Assembly (NCBI GenBank): GCA_041745295.1
Contig: JBGTJE010000080.1
Coordinates: 1-64,000 of the forward strand
Reading direction: 5' to 3'
DNA length: 64,000 nucleotides
From: JANMEB01 sp041745295
GTDB taxonomy: Bacteria; Planctomycetota; Planctomycetia; Pirellulales; Pirellulaceae
Part shown: one piece after another, positions 25,632 through 35,136 of the stretch
Layout: each line of letters starts with the position of its first letter
Position numbering within the stretch: position 1 is the stretch's first letter
The notes under the pieces: generated by a model
Databases searched by the model: none
What the model saw: only the letters and a program-made list of their open reading frames with translations
Told to the model about the DNA's origin: nothing
Made by a program: the position numbers and the translations under genes

Positions 25632-26404
25632 GATTCCAATTGCACATCTGGCGGCAAGAGGATTCGCAGTCGCCCGGCCGGATGGCGGCGTATTCGCTGG
25701 ATAACGTCACGCCCGATATGTCGTTCTTGGAGATGTTGGATGCACTCAACGAACAATTGATTGCGGCGGGTGAGGAGCCGGTGGCATTTGATCACGATTG
25801 CCGCGAAGGAATCTGCGGCAGCTGCTCGCTCATGATCAACGGCGAAGCGCACGGTCCGCAAACCAATACGGCGACGTGCCAACTGTACATGCGGCATTTC
25901 GCCGATGGGACGAGCATTACCATTGAACCGTGGCGGGCGCTGGCGTTTCCCGTTGTCCGCGATTTGATCGTCGATCGATCGGCGCTGGACCGAATCATTC
26001 AAGCCGGCGGGTTTATCAGCAATCATTCGGGAAAAAAGCCTGAGCCGAACTCGAATCCCGTGAAGCCGGAGATAGCTGAGTTATCGTTGGACGCCGCGGC
26101 GTGCATCGGTTGCGGCGCCTGCGTTGCAGCCTGCCCCAACAGCTCGGCGATGCTATTCACCGCGGCCAAGGTGGCCCATTTGGGGCTGTTGCCGCAAGGA
26201 CAACCCGAACGATACCAACGGGTCCAGTCAATGCTGGAACGAATGCAGGAGGAAGGATTTGGCGCATGTCGGAACTACGGCGAATGCGAAGCGCAATGTC
26301 CCAAGGGAATCAGCATCGCGTTCATCGGTCAGCTCAACCGAGACTACGTTCGCGCGAGTTTGGGTCGATCTCAACACTCGCGCGGCGGAATGAAAGCGCA
26401 GTAG
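25628..26404 (+). CDS. sdhB: succinate dehydrogenase iron-sulfur subunit
   Basis: Electron-transfer subunit of 258 residues. The 2Fe-2S domain shows CREGICGSCSLMING and a later Cys in TATCQLYM. The second domain shows CIGCGACVAACPNSS, a Cys in FGACRNYGEC, and CEAQCPKGIS, which together supply the ligands of the 4Fe-4S and 3Fe-4S clusters. Start ATG overlaps the sdhA stop by four bases, so synthesis is coupled. With sdhC and sdhA it completes complex II. The next gene faces it from the minus strand 72 bases away. Confidence 0.95.
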   Translation: MRFQLHIWRQEDSQSPGRMAAYSLDNVTPDMSFLEMLDALNEQLIAAGEEPVAFDHDCREGICGSCSLMINGEAHGPQTNTATCQLYMRHFADGTSITIEPWRALAFPVVRDLIVDRSALDRIIQAGGFISNHSGKKPEPNSNPVKPEIAELSLDAAACIGCGACVAACPNSSAMLFTAAKVAHLGLLPQGQPERYQRVQSMLERMQEEGFGACRNYGECEAQCPKGISIAFIGQLNRDYVRASLGRSQHSRGGMKAQ

Positions 26405-26476
26405 GGCGTGCCACCCAGGACAGGATCCATTGCGGCCGTACCGAGAACGCAGTAGCTGCCGGGATTGAAGCGGCCG

Positions 26477-29400
26477 CTATGGTCGGCGGGGGAGGTTCTC
26501 CAGTTGTTCGCGGAGGATGTTGATGGAGATCCCAACCGGTTCAATTAGGCACGGATACTCGACGTCCTGCCGCAAGTATTTCGGCAACGCGGACAACTCG
26601 ACCTCTTCCTCAACCGCGGCCAGCCAATTCGGCAAATCCATCCCAATCCCCATCGGTTGATTGGTCAACTGATCAGCTTCGTGCTCCAAGACATCGAACG
26701 CCCTTTGGGATTCGCGCGAGCCAGGCCGAGACATTGCTTGAGGAACCAAAGACCGCATCCGGTCAATTTGCATGGGATGCACAAATCGTTCGGCGAGTCG
26801 ATCGTGCACCGTCATCATCTGCATCGAGTATTGTTGTCGGAGTTTTTTGAATTTCTCGAGGTAGCGGTCGGCTTCGGGCCCGACGCGTTCGGAAAGCGAG
26901 CGGCGCCACATCCTGGCGACGCGATTCTCTCGGGCTTGAACCAGAATCCGATGAGCCCAGATTACGGGGCGGAGGTGCCAGCAGACGCGATCATAGCGAA
27001 CGCGGAGGCGCAGGAAATCGAGAAACATGTACAGCAGATCGCCGCGATCTGATTGTGTGGTCGTGCTATTGAAATCTCGATACTCGTTATAGTTTTCGAT
27101 GATTGCTTCAAATACCAACGTCAAGTACCGCGCGGCCTTGGGCAGCGGAATCGAGCGATCAAGTTCGCGGACGATTTTCAGATGCTCGGCATCCGGCGAG
27201 TCTTGCAACTGGGTTAGCCAGACATCGGTGCCTTGATGGAGGATCGCGCGGACGTTGCCCAATTGCAGCAAACGCTGCGTGAATAGATCACCGCCGTACA
27301 GCGTGACGAACTCGACCAAGCGATTCCACGAGGACTTGTCGCTAACTTTTTCCAAGACGCTGAGGCGCAACGTACGGCTATGGTCGAGCCACATGAGGAG
27401 CATCGATTCGGTCAGTAACTCCACGCAATCGAACAACGATTGCGCGCGGGTTTGGTTGGTTCCTTCGTCGGCAGACCCTGAATCGCGTTCCAACGGAGCG
27501 AAGTGCTGCCGATGCGCTTGAGACAAAGCCTCGACCATCGACGAAAACGCGATCTTAAAAAGTTCGTCGAACTCGGTCACGGCGCCGGCTCCGACTGCGT
27601 GATTCCGTTCCATTGCGAGCGCCGTCGCACACAGTTCGTGGGTCTGCGCGAACATCCCCAATCGCGGCAAGCATTTGAGCAGTTCCTGAATCGCGTCTTG
27701 GCGAGCTCGGGCGGCAACGATCTCGTGCGGATCGCCCCCTTTCGACAGGGGCACGTAGAGCAACGATTGCTGATGCAAGTGCTCGACCAAGTCGTCAAAA
27801 TGCGCTGCGACTAAGTCCGACTTTCGCAACAGGACCGCCGCAAAAACGGCAACCAACGCGCGCTGGTCGGCGACCGGACCCTGCAACTGGTCGAGCGGCT
27901 TACCGTCGGTCAGGTGATCGATTGCCGCGTTGGACGCCGCCAGCAGTCGAATCGCATTGTCGGTCTCGATGCAGGTCGTGATGATACGGTCCATCAACGA
28001 TTCTTTGAACAGTCGATGGCGGTCATATTCGATCAACGAATCGTGGTCGCCGCTGCTGGGGGGCAGGCGATATTGCGAAACCGAATGCAGTAATTGCGAC
28101 AGCTTGCTTCGATTTTCCGTCGCTTGCTCGATCCAGCGAGCCGTCGCCTCGCGTCGACGGTTCAACACGTCGGTCTTGAGTCCGACCCGGGCCCCCCGCT
28201 CTCCGTTTCGGATGGGCCACGTCGTTGCGCTCGACCAGAACAGGGCGAGCATTTGCAAGAAATCAAGGCGGTCCGCCACGCGGTTGACTTCTGCTTCGAG
28301 TTCGTCCTCGTCGGTCAGATTGGCATCAAAGGTCTCGCCTTCCATACCATCATCGGTCGTGTCGCGATACACGAAATCGTCGTACGCCGCCCGAAATAAT
28401 TCGCCGGACCCGCTATCCTCTGGATCAAGAGGTTGCGCGGGGCGAGCGTGTGGCCGCGGTCGTTCGGGCGCTTGCAGTTGAAATTCTGGGACCGACCAAT
28501 AATCGTCGGCGTTGCTTTCGAAGAAATCGTAGGCTTTGTGCAGCTTCTCGAGTCGCTGGGCAAACTCGTCGACGTCATGGACGGTTTGCAGGGATTGGTC
28601 TTTGAACCGAACCGTCCAACGGCGAACAAAGTCATAAAAAGAGCATTCACCATGACGGAGCGGAACAGCGTGCGAACGACTTAGCCAATGAATGAGGAGT
28701 GCCATGGCCGTGGACAAATCATCGCGCAACAGGAGTGCATCGACGACCAGCGCATAGGCCTGCGGGCTATCGAACATCTTGGCGTGTTCGGCCCAGAATT
28801 CCAAATTTCCGGTCGAGGCGCCCCCTTTGTGCCACAAGTTGAGCGCCTGGGCCACATGCTCGGCGGCCTTGACGATTTCCTTCGGATTGACCGCGTTCGC
28901 CGAGGAAACTTCGTGCGGGGCGTATTGGTGCCACCAATGCGCGATCGAATTAAGCTGCAATTTGATACGCCCGCAGAGGGGGAGATTGTCCAGCGCAGCG
29001 GCTTCGCTGAGTAATTGCGAGCAATAGGCCAACACGTGCTCGATCAAGTCCACCAAGTCATCGATCCGATGATCGCGAACGCTGTTGATTTGGGCAGGAA
29101 ATAGGCTGAAATTTCCGTCGAACCCGAGCATGTTCCAAGGGTCGACGATCGCGCCGCATTTGATGCCGCGCTGGACCAAGTCCATGATTTTCGGCACCAC
29201 GACCAGCCCTTGCTCCAGATCGCCCGCTTTGATTAACTGCCGTCCTGCCGAGACCAAACAATCGATTTGGCATAACGTGCGGGCGGAGGCGACCGGTACG
29301 ATATTGGCCTGGCGGTTCGCGGCATCGAGGAAACCCATCCGTGCGTAGATCGACGCAAGGTGGACGTGCACCAACTGCGCGGCTCGCCGTTCAGCCAACT

Positions 29401-30493
29401 TAGCGTTGAGATGTTGCCGGGCGCCACCGAATGGCTGGCGGCGATGCTCGGCCTCCTCCAACAATCGTTGTTTGTGAGGCCCCTGTAGTCGATCGATCAA
29501 CCGTTCGTAAAACGAGTCGCGGTAACTAGCAATCGTCGGGAGCAACGACTCCAAGGTCGTGTTGGAATCGTGCGCATCGGGTCCCGAGCCGCTGATTCCG
29601 GACGCCATCAAAATAGTACCCGCCAACACCGCGCTGGCTTCGAGCATGAGTTCCTCGCGGTCAATATCCGACTCACTCTGGAGCCGGTTGAGCAACGCAT
29701 CCAGGGTCACTTGATGGACGATAAACCTGCAGTAATAGTGATCGGAGTCGATCTGGTGTGGATCCCACTGGCCGAAGTGGTGGTTCGGTCGTTTATTAAC
29801 CGGGTGATCGAAATCATACGCGCGCGGGTCGATCGACAATTCATCTAAACGGTCCGATGCAAAATGCGACATTCGCAGCAGTTCCGGCTCTGTTCCCTCG
29901 AGAAACTCGATCGCTTTTAGCAATAGTGCGCGATACGGCCCATGGGCGGCGCCGACTCCGCGGAGATAAATCGGAATCGGACTAAGCCATTCGTGATCGT
30001 AAGGCTCGATATCTTGCGACTGCAGCGTGGCGACCGGCCGATAGCCGATGTAATTATTCAGTTGGCGGATCGACTTATCGACGATCGCGTCATCGGTAGT
30101 TTCTGAGTCCAAGTTGCCCAGCGCGGTCTGCGCGGCTCGGCCGATGAAAAAACTGTTAAACAACCATGCGTCGGGCTGATGCGAGAGTAAGTCGCGGTGG
30201 AACCGCCGATAGTTAGGCAACAATAATTCAAACAGCAGGTGAATGACGCGCTCGGCTTGCCGACAGTCGCGAAACGTGCCGTTTTGGCCGGAGAGCGACT
30301 GGAGCGACGATTGCAGCGCGTGATGCAATTTCGTGACCGGGCTTTCTCCGGCGCTGGGAGTGTTCGCGAGTCGCGCATAGGCGCGGTCGAGGTTTGCGAA
30401 AAAATTCGGATCAAATGCTCCGGACGAGAAATTGAGATAACCCAAAATTAAGGTGAGTTCATCGGCGCCGGTGGTCTTGGCTTCCAAGCTCAT
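26477..30493 (-). CDS. very large hypothetical helical protein (1338 residues)
   Basis: I do not recognise this protein. It has no signal peptide, membrane span or known catalytic motif. It reads as almost all alpha-helical, with many paired-helix stretches like those of TPR-type scaffolds (LAERRAAQLVHVHLASIYAR, ARTLCQIDCLVSAGRQLIKA). An acidic linker of about 50 residues lies near 700-750. Trp, His and Tyr are frequent, and cysteines are scattered without a motif. Codon use matches the neighbours and the frame is unbroken over 4 kb, so it is surely real. Start: ATG at 30493, with 426 bases of spacer before the divergent PQQ-type gene. It converges on sdhB. A cytoplasmic scaffold role is only a guess. 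Confidence 0.85.
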   Translation of the reverse strand: MSLEAKTTGADELTLILGYLNFSSGAFDPNFFANLDRAYARLANTPSAGESPVTKLHHALQSSLQSLSGQNGTFRDCRQAERVIHLLFELLLPNYRRFHRDLLSHQPDAWLFNSFFIGRAAQTALGNLDSETTDDAIVDKSIRQLNNYIGYRPVATLQSQDIEPYDHEWLSPIPIYLRGVGAAHGPYRALLLKAIEFLEGTEPELLRMSHFASDRLDELSIDPRAYDFDHPVNKRPNHHFGQWDPHQIDSDHYYCRFIVHQVTLDALLNRLQSESDIDREELMLEASAVLAGTILMASGISGSGPDAHDSNTTLESLLPTIASYRDSFYERLIDRLQGPHKQRLLEEAEHRRQPFGGARQHLNAKLAERRAAQLVHVHLASIYARMGFLDAANRQANIVPVASARTLCQIDCLVSAGRQLIKAGDLEQGLVVVPKIMDLVQRGIKCGAIVDPWNMLGFDGNFSLFPAQINSVRDHRIDDLVDLIEHVLAYCSQLLSEAAALDNLPLCGRIKLQLNSIAHWWHQYAPHEVSSANAVNPKEIVKAAEHVAQALNLWHKGGASTGNLEFWAEHAKMFDSPQAYALVVDALLLRDDLSTAMALLIHWLSRSHAVPLRHGECSFYDFVRRWTVRFKDQSLQTVHDVDEFAQRLEKLHKAYDFFESNADDYWSVPEFQLQAPERPRPHARPAQPLDPEDSGSGELFRAAYDDFVYRDTTDDGMEGETFDANLTDEDELEAEVNRVADRLDFLQMLALFWSSATTWPIRNGERGARVGLKTDVLNRRREATARWIEQATENRSKLSQLLHSVSQYRLPPSSGDHDSLIEYDRHRLFKESLMDRIITTCIETDNAIRLLAASNAAIDHLTDGKPLDQLQGPVADQRALVAVFAAVLLRKSDLVAAHFDDLVEHLHQQSLLYVPLSKGGDPHEIVAARARQDAIQELLKCLPRLGMFAQTHELCATALAMERNHAVGAGAVTEFDELFKIAFSSMVEALSQAHRQHFAPLERDSGSADEGTNQTRAQSLFDCVELLTESMLLMWLDHSRTLRLSVLEKVSDKSSWNRLVEFVTLYGGDLFTQRLLQLGNVRAILHQGTDVWLTQLQDSPDAEHLKIVRELDRSIPLPKAARYLTLVFEAIIENYNEYRDFNSTTTQSDRGDLLYMFLDFLRLRVRYDRVCWHLRPVIWAHRILVQARENRVARMWRRSLSERVGPEADRYLEKFKKLRQQYSMQMMTVHDRLAERFVHPMQIDRMRSLVPQAMSRPGSRESQRAFDVLEHEADQLTNQPMGIGMDLPNWLAAVEEEVELSALPKYLRQDVEYPCLIEPVGISINILREQLENLPRRP

Positions 30494-30919
30494 GTAAAGA
30501 AACTCTGTGGTGCGACGGTGGGCGCTTCGAGGAACAAACAGAGCGGATATCGCCGCTTTGGGGCCGAAGAAACGGAAAAATGTGGCGGCGGGAGCGGCAC
30601 GTGGGGAGGCTAAAACTAGGATCCCTAAACTGTCGGCAAGGCCGAATGTAGTGATTATCCTAAAAATGTAGGCAATTTTGGTCTAGAGTACGTCCAACGA
30701 CCGATTTCTCTCAGCATCGTCTGCGACAGGTCCCAATCAGGTAAAAACCTGGGCACTTGGGGCGCCGATCCGTCGAAAAAGTGGCTGGTCGAAAGCCTGA
30801 TTTTCGCACCGTATGCAACTACAATACAGTAGCGGCCGACGAGAGTTAGGTAAAAGGACGCGGTGCGTCCTATCCTCCATGAAAATCGAATACGAAGAAC
30901 TTTCTCCAGGCAAGTTGAA
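30494..30919. other. divergent intergenic region with candidate promoter
   Basis: The region must hold the promoters of the large minus-strand gene and the plus-strand propeller gene. One TACAAT at 30820-30825, about 95 bases before the propeller start, is a fair -10 box, with a weak CTGATT 17 bases before it. No gene, hairpin or operator is clear. Confidence 0.35.
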
Positions 30920-32707
30920 ATGAATCGCTTAAACGTTAGTTCGTGGGCCTCTCGATGGTTTTTCAGCATGCTTTCGATGGCCGTTCCTTTCGCCCTCGTC
31001 GCGGATGATTCGCCGGATGGCGTCGTGAGTCCCATCGAACTTGCTCGGGCCGGCATCCATCGGGCTTGGACGACCCAAGCCGAGCTGAGCGCGTCGGACC
31101 AAGTCAAATTTGCCCAACTCCACGTAAGTAATTCGCGGGCCACCGTTTTCTTCGAGATCTTCGTTGGCAGTGAGTTGCACAAATCGTTTGCGTCGCTGGA
31201 TCGCGATTCGTTGGGCAATCCGTTGGGATATGAACGAGCCAAAGATCTAGCCGAGCTGCAGCGCGAAGTCATCGAGCAAGAAGTTGCAGCGTCCTTGGCC
31301 GATAGGACGATGCCGCAAGCGGAGTATTCAGAACTCACCTTGGGAATCTCGCCCGAAGCTGTCCAAATGCGCCAGCAACTGCTGGAAAAAAACAATAAGA
31401 AAGTTGAAGTCCGTAAATACGTTGAACCGCGAATGACGCTCTACGTGCTCAATGGCCACAATGTCCTGCAAGCATTTAACGCCGAAACCGGCGATGTACG
31501 GTGGTCCACTCAAGTCGGCCCACGCAACGGCTTGAGCATGGGACTGGCCGCCAACGACGCGATGGTCGCCGTCATTAACGGCCAACGCGCGTATTGCCTC
31601 GATGCCGATCAAGGTCGAATCTTGTGGAGCCATCGCTGCGAAGGCGCTCCCAACGCAGCCCCGGCAATGTCTCACACTTACATATTCGTCCCGCTCATGG
31701 ATGGGCGCGTCGAGTCGTTTTCCATCGCCAAGGACGGAGTGGATTCTCGATTTTACGTCTCCTACGGCCGCATCAGCGCCCAGCCTCTCGTGACGGGACG
31801 CACCGTTTCTTGGCCCACCGAAAAGGGACACTACAACGTCGCTTACTTCGACGAGATCGGCTTTATCAAATACCGAATCCGCGCCAATGGCCCGATTGTA
31901 ACCACGCCGGCCAAACTCGGCCGGGTTCTCTTCGTTGCCGCCATGGACGGATATGTTTACGCCGTGGATGAAGTACTCGGAACGATCTATTGGGAATACT
32001 CGACGGGCTCGTCGATCAGTCAGCCGCCGTTGGCAATCGACGATAGCGTTTATTTTGTCACCGACAATGAAGAACTTTTCAAAGTGGACAGCAAGACGGG
32101 AGCAGTCCCTGCGGCATGGCCCAAATCGATCCCAGGAATCCATCGGCTGATTGGTTCCTCGGGAGAATTTTTGTATGCGGAGGATTCGTCGGGAAACCTA
32201 GTCGTTATCCGCACCGATAGCGGGGGTCGAGAGTTCTCGGTTTTGGTGGGCGAAGGCGTTCATTTGATGAATTCTCAAACCGACCGCATCTTCCTCATTT
32301 CGAAATCGGGCAATATCCAATGCTTGCGGCAAATCGCCCAGGTCCATCCATTGTTCCACGTGCCAGTTTCGGAGTCGATTACGTCGATGGAGACGTCGGG
32401 AACCGTTGTAAAGCAATCCACGCGAGCCCGCAAAGCCATGCAGCTCGATGAACAAATTCACAATCCCTTCGAAACGAAAGAGGAGCTCAGTCAAGATCCG
32501 TTTAGCGCCACAGAGCCCGTCTATAAGAATCCATTCTTGGTTGAATCCGACGGCGAAGTGAATCCCTTTGCCCTCGAAGATGATTCCGCTACTCCCCAAG
32601 GCGATTCAGCGAATCCAGCCGAGCCCGCCGCCGACCCTAACGCCGCAAAGCCCGACCCCAAGCCTCCGGCGGATTCCGACGATCCGTTCAAGGGCGGTCG
32701 ACCGTAG
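30920..32707 (+). CDS. exported PQQ-type beta-propeller protein with NPF-rich tail
   Basis: Protein of 595 residues. The start at ATG 30920 gives a signal peptide (WFFSMLSMAVPFALVADD); the frame is open 57 bases upstream without one. From about residue 165 propeller blades of the PQQ/BamB type follow: VLNGHNVLQAFNAETGDVRW, CLDADQGRILWSHR, YVYAVDEVLGTIYWEY, ELFKVDSKTGAV. It should act outside the cytoplasm as a binding or assembly propeller; no enzyme residues can be named. The last 110 residues are low in complexity, acidic and Pro-rich, with repeated NPF or DPF units (HNPFETK, QDPFSAT, KNPFLVE, VNPFALE, DDPFKGG). Confidence 0.82.
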   Translation: MNRLNVSSWASRWFFSMLSMAVPFALVADDSPDGVVSPIELARAGIHRAWTTQAELSASDQVKFAQLHVSNSRATVFFEIFVGSELHKSFASLDRDSLGNPLGYERAKDLAELQREVIEQEVAASLADRTMPQAEYSELTLGISPEAVQMRQQLLEKNNKKVEVRKYVEPRMTLYVLNGHNVLQAFNAETGDVRWSTQVGPRNGLSMGLAANDAMVAVINGQRAYCLDADQGRILWSHRCEGAPNAAPAMSHTYIFVPLMDGRVESFSIAKDGVDSRFYVSYGRISAQPLVTGRTVSWPTEKGHYNVAYFDEIGFIKYRIRANGPIVTTPAKLGRVLFVAAMDGYVYAVDEVLGTIYWEYSTGSSISQPPLAIDDSVYFVTDNEELFKVDSKTGAVPAAWPKSIPGIHRLIGSSGEFLYAEDSSGNLVVIRTDSGGREFSVLVGEGVHLMNSQTDRIFLISKSGNIQCLRQIAQVHPLFHVPVSESITSMETSGTVVKQSTRARKAMQLDEQIHNPFETKEELSQDPFSATEPVYKNPFLVESDGEVNPFALEDDSATPQGDSANPAEPAADPNAAKPDPKPPADSDDPFKGGRP

Positions 32708-32757
32708 AGCCTGTTGAAATAATTGCGCCAAGAGTAAGGTTGGATGTTGCGATTTTC

Positions 32758-32844
32758 TAGTTCCCTCTCCCCCAAACTGCACGCGGCAACGTCAAACATA
32801 AGTTCTCGTTCGCACGCACGTGCATATTCGGGGAGAGGGAACTA
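32758..32844. repeat. TAGTTCCCTCTCCCC inverted repeat
   Basis: Perfect 15-base arms: TAGTTCCCTCTCCCC at 32758-32772 and its reverse complement at 32830-32844, with about 57 bases between. The arm sequence is related to the CCCTCACCC-type elements at 21917 and 58894. It lies between the propeller gene and mobA, ending 16 bases before the mobA start. Confidence 0.65.
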
Positions 32845-32860
32845 AATTGGGTCGATTCCC

Positions 32861-33493
32861 GTGAATGCTGCAATAATTCTGTGTGGTGGAGCCAGCCGGC
32901 GATTGGGTCGCGACAAATGCCAGGTCCGGCTAGGTCACGAAGCGATGATCGCCCATGTGTTGCGGGCCGCCCACACCTGCGTGGAGCAGGTCCGAGTTGT
33001 GGGTCGCATACGGCAGCTTCCCGAGGAAGTCATTCCAATGGAATTTCGCGAAACGACAAGTTTCATCTCCGACGCCTTCCCCGATGGTGGGCCACTCGAA
33101 GGTTTTCGCGCCGGATTGGAATCACTTCCGGATTCCAACCAATTCGTGTTCTTGAGCGGTTGTGATAGCCCCTTGATTACGCCGAAGGTCATCGAATACT
33201 TGCTGCGCATGGCGGAAGGCTACGAAGCGGCGGTCCCGTGGATCGACGGAGCGTTGAGTCCGATGCCCGCCGTCTACCAAAAAATCGCCGCCGTTTCCCG
33301 CATCGAAGCGATGCAGGCCTCGGGCGAACGCAGTTTGTGGCGGCTCGTGGAACGCTTGCAAACTCGGCGCGTGACACGTGAGGAACTTGAACAAGTCGAC
33401 CCAGGACTGGAAGCCTTGATCAATGTCAACGAAGCTCAGACATTGGAAACAGTCACGATGATTTGGTCACAGCGCCAGCCGATAACCGACTGA
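32861..33493 (+). CDS. mobA: molybdenum cofactor guanylyltransferase
   Basis: Cytoplasmic enzyme of 210 residues that joins GMP to molybdopterin to form the guanine dinucleotide cofactor. The nucleotide-binding loop is at the very start: IILCGGASRRLGRDKCQVRL (residues 5-24), with the Lys of RDK. The conserved DGGPLEGFRAGLESL and the metal-binding FLSGCDSPLI follow, then VPWIDGALSPMPAVY and the C-terminal FxNVN-like INVNEAQ. The start is GTG at 32861, since no ATG in frame precedes the loop. No other molybdopterin gene is in the window. Confidence 0.88.
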   Translation: MNAAIILCGGASRRLGRDKCQVRLGHEAMIAHVLRAAHTCVEQVRVVGRIRQLPEEVIPMEFRETTSFISDAFPDGGPLEGFRAGLESLPDSNQFVFLSGCDSPLITPKVIEYLLRMAEGYEAAVPWIDGALSPMPAVYQKIAAVSRIEAMQASGERSLWRLVERLQTRRVTREELEQVDPGLEALINVNEAQTLETVTMIWSQRQPITD

Positions 33494-33499
33494 TCAAAA

Positions 33500-33919
33500 C
33501 TATCGCCATTTGAGCTGCGGCATTTGCTCACGCAAATCGACTCGGTCCGCGTCGGCCCAAAGCGCTTCAATGCTATAAAACTGGCGAGTGGTTTCATCGA
33601 AGAGATGGATCAAGACTGTCCCGTAGTCCATCACAATCCAATTGCTGTTATTGAAGCCATCGATATTCATTCGTCGGTCCCGAAGTTCACCCTCCAGCTT
33701 GTGATCGATATCTTCGCTGATCGCGCGCAACTGTCGTTGACTGGTGCCGGTGGCGATGACAAAGTAGTCAAAACTGGCGGTTTGCGCCGTCATGTCCATG
33801 AGAACGATATTCGTCGCCCCATTTTCCAAGGCGACTTCGGCCGCGGCCAAAGCCAGCTGCAAACTGCGTTCGGGGTTCTTGCGCGAGACCGCGGCTTGGC
33901 TGCTTTTCTGATCGGACAC
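33500..33919 (-). CDS. rsfS: ribosome silencing factor RsfS
   Basis: Small cytoplasmic protein of 139 residues that binds ribosomal protein L14 and blocks subunit joining in starvation. Family text is clear: DMTAQTASFDYFVIATGTSQ, RAISEDIDHKLEGE, then NWIVMDYGTVLIHLFDETTR and FYSIEALWADA. The start is GTG at 33919 with GGAG upstream. Often rsfS sits beside nadD; here it stands alone, converging on mobA with six bases between stops. Confidence 0.95.
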   Translation of the reverse strand: MSDQKSSQAAVSRKNPERSLQLALAAAEVALENGATNIVLMDMTAQTASFDYFVIATGTSQRQLRAISEDIDHKLEGELRDRRMNIDGFNNSNWIVMDYGTVLIHLFDETTRQFYSIEALWADADRVDLREQMPQLKWR

Positions 33920-34112
33920 AGAGACTCCTTGGGCGTGTTGATTTCGCAGTTCATTATAGCTTCTCGGTGGGTTTTATCGATTGTGGTCGCAGTCGTCACG
34001 AACGGTCCGGCGATTTGGCGTGCCTGCCCGTGCCCGACCCCGTTACGAAACCTAAAGAGGCGAGTATCTTGGAAGTGGTTCGCACAATAATTGCTCGGGC
34101 GAGTTTCAAACG

Positions 34113-35102
34113 ATGCAACAATCCGAGTCAAAATCGTCGCTCAATCGAGCGGTGTCGTTGTCCGACATTCAAGCCGCAGGGCAGACGATTGCCGCTGCCG
34201 CACATCGGACTCCAGTGATGACCTGTTCCCAGATCGACCAACTTGCGGGGGCAAAAATCTTCTTCAAGTGCGAACAATTTCAGAAAGTGGGGGCTTTTAA
34301 ATTTCGGGGAGCTTACAACGCGGTTGCGCGCGTGGCGGCGGATCCGCCGCGTGCGCGGCGCGGCGTCATCACGCATAGTTCCGGCAACCACGCCCAAGCG
34401 CTTGCTTTAGCGGCGCAGATGTTTGGAATTCCCGCAACGGTCGTCATGCCGACGAGTGCGTCGCTGGTAAAACGGGCCGCGGTCTGCGGCTATGGCGCCA
34501 CAGTCGTTCCCTGTGAACCGACCCTCGAAGCGCGAGAGCAAACGGTCGCGCGTTTGACCGAACAAACCGGCGCGGTCCTCGTCCACCCCTACGACGATCC
34601 TGCGATCATCGCGGGCCAAGGGACAGCAGCGCTGGAATTGCTGGCCGAGGTCGAGGATTTGTTCGCGATCGTTGCGCCCGTCGGCGGAGGTGGATTGATC
34701 TCCGGAACCGCGATTGCCACCAAGGCCTTGGCGCCGCAAACGCTGGTGGTCGCAGCCGAGCCACGGGGAGCCGATGACGCCTTTCGATCCAAGCAAGCCG
34801 GACGATTGATTCCGCAAACGAGTCCCCAAACGATTGCCGATGGGCTGCTCACTAGCCTCGGCCAATGGACGTGGCCTATTGTCCGCGACTGCGTCGATCA
34901 GGTCGTCACGGTCAGCGATGACGAGATTCGCTCGGCCATGCGACTGCTGTGGGAACGCGCCAAATTGCTTGTGGAACCGAGTTCGGCAACGGTCTTGGCC
35001 GCAGTGCTCCGTCCAGAATTTCCGCGCGGATTGGGAACGGACCGGATTGGTGTAATCCTCAGCGGCGGAAATGTGGACTTGAATCGACTTGTCTGGAACT
35101 GA
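34113..35102 (+). CDS. PLP-dependent threonine/serine dehydratase family protein
   Basis: Cytoplasmic enzyme of 329 residues, fold type II. The PLP Lys lies in FKFRGAYNAV; the substrate loop is SSGNHAQALALAA; the phosphate loop is PVGGGGLISG; the cofactor end is ILSGGNVDL. It has no C-terminal ACT-like regulatory domain, so it resembles catabolic threonine dehydratase or serine racemase, not biosynthetic IlvA. These two cannot be told apart here. It starts at ATG 34113, divergent from rsfS; the MFS gene begins 35 bases after its stop. Confidence 0.85.
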   Translation: MQQSESKSSLNRAVSLSDIQAAGQTIAAAAHRTPVMTCSQIDQLAGAKIFFKCEQFQKVGAFKFRGAYNAVARVAADPPRARRGVITHSSGNHAQALALAAQMFGIPATVVMPTSASLVKRAAVCGYGATVVPCEPTLEAREQTVARLTEQTGAVLVHPYDDPAIIAGQGTAALELLAEVEDLFAIVAPVGGGGLISGTAIATKALAPQTLVVAAEPRGADDAFRSKQAGRLIPQTSPQTIADGLLTSLGQWTWPIVRDCVDQVVTVSDDEIRSAMRLLWERAKLLVEPSSATVLAAVLRPEFPRGLGTDRIGVILSGGNVDLNRLVWN

Positions 35103-35136
35103 TTTGCACTACGTTCGCCCGCCTCGATTATCCACC

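Noticed and set aside
31328..32143. 271-residue frame antisense to the propeller gene
   Set aside because: It mirrors the repeated blades of the real gene, with no start signal or family match.
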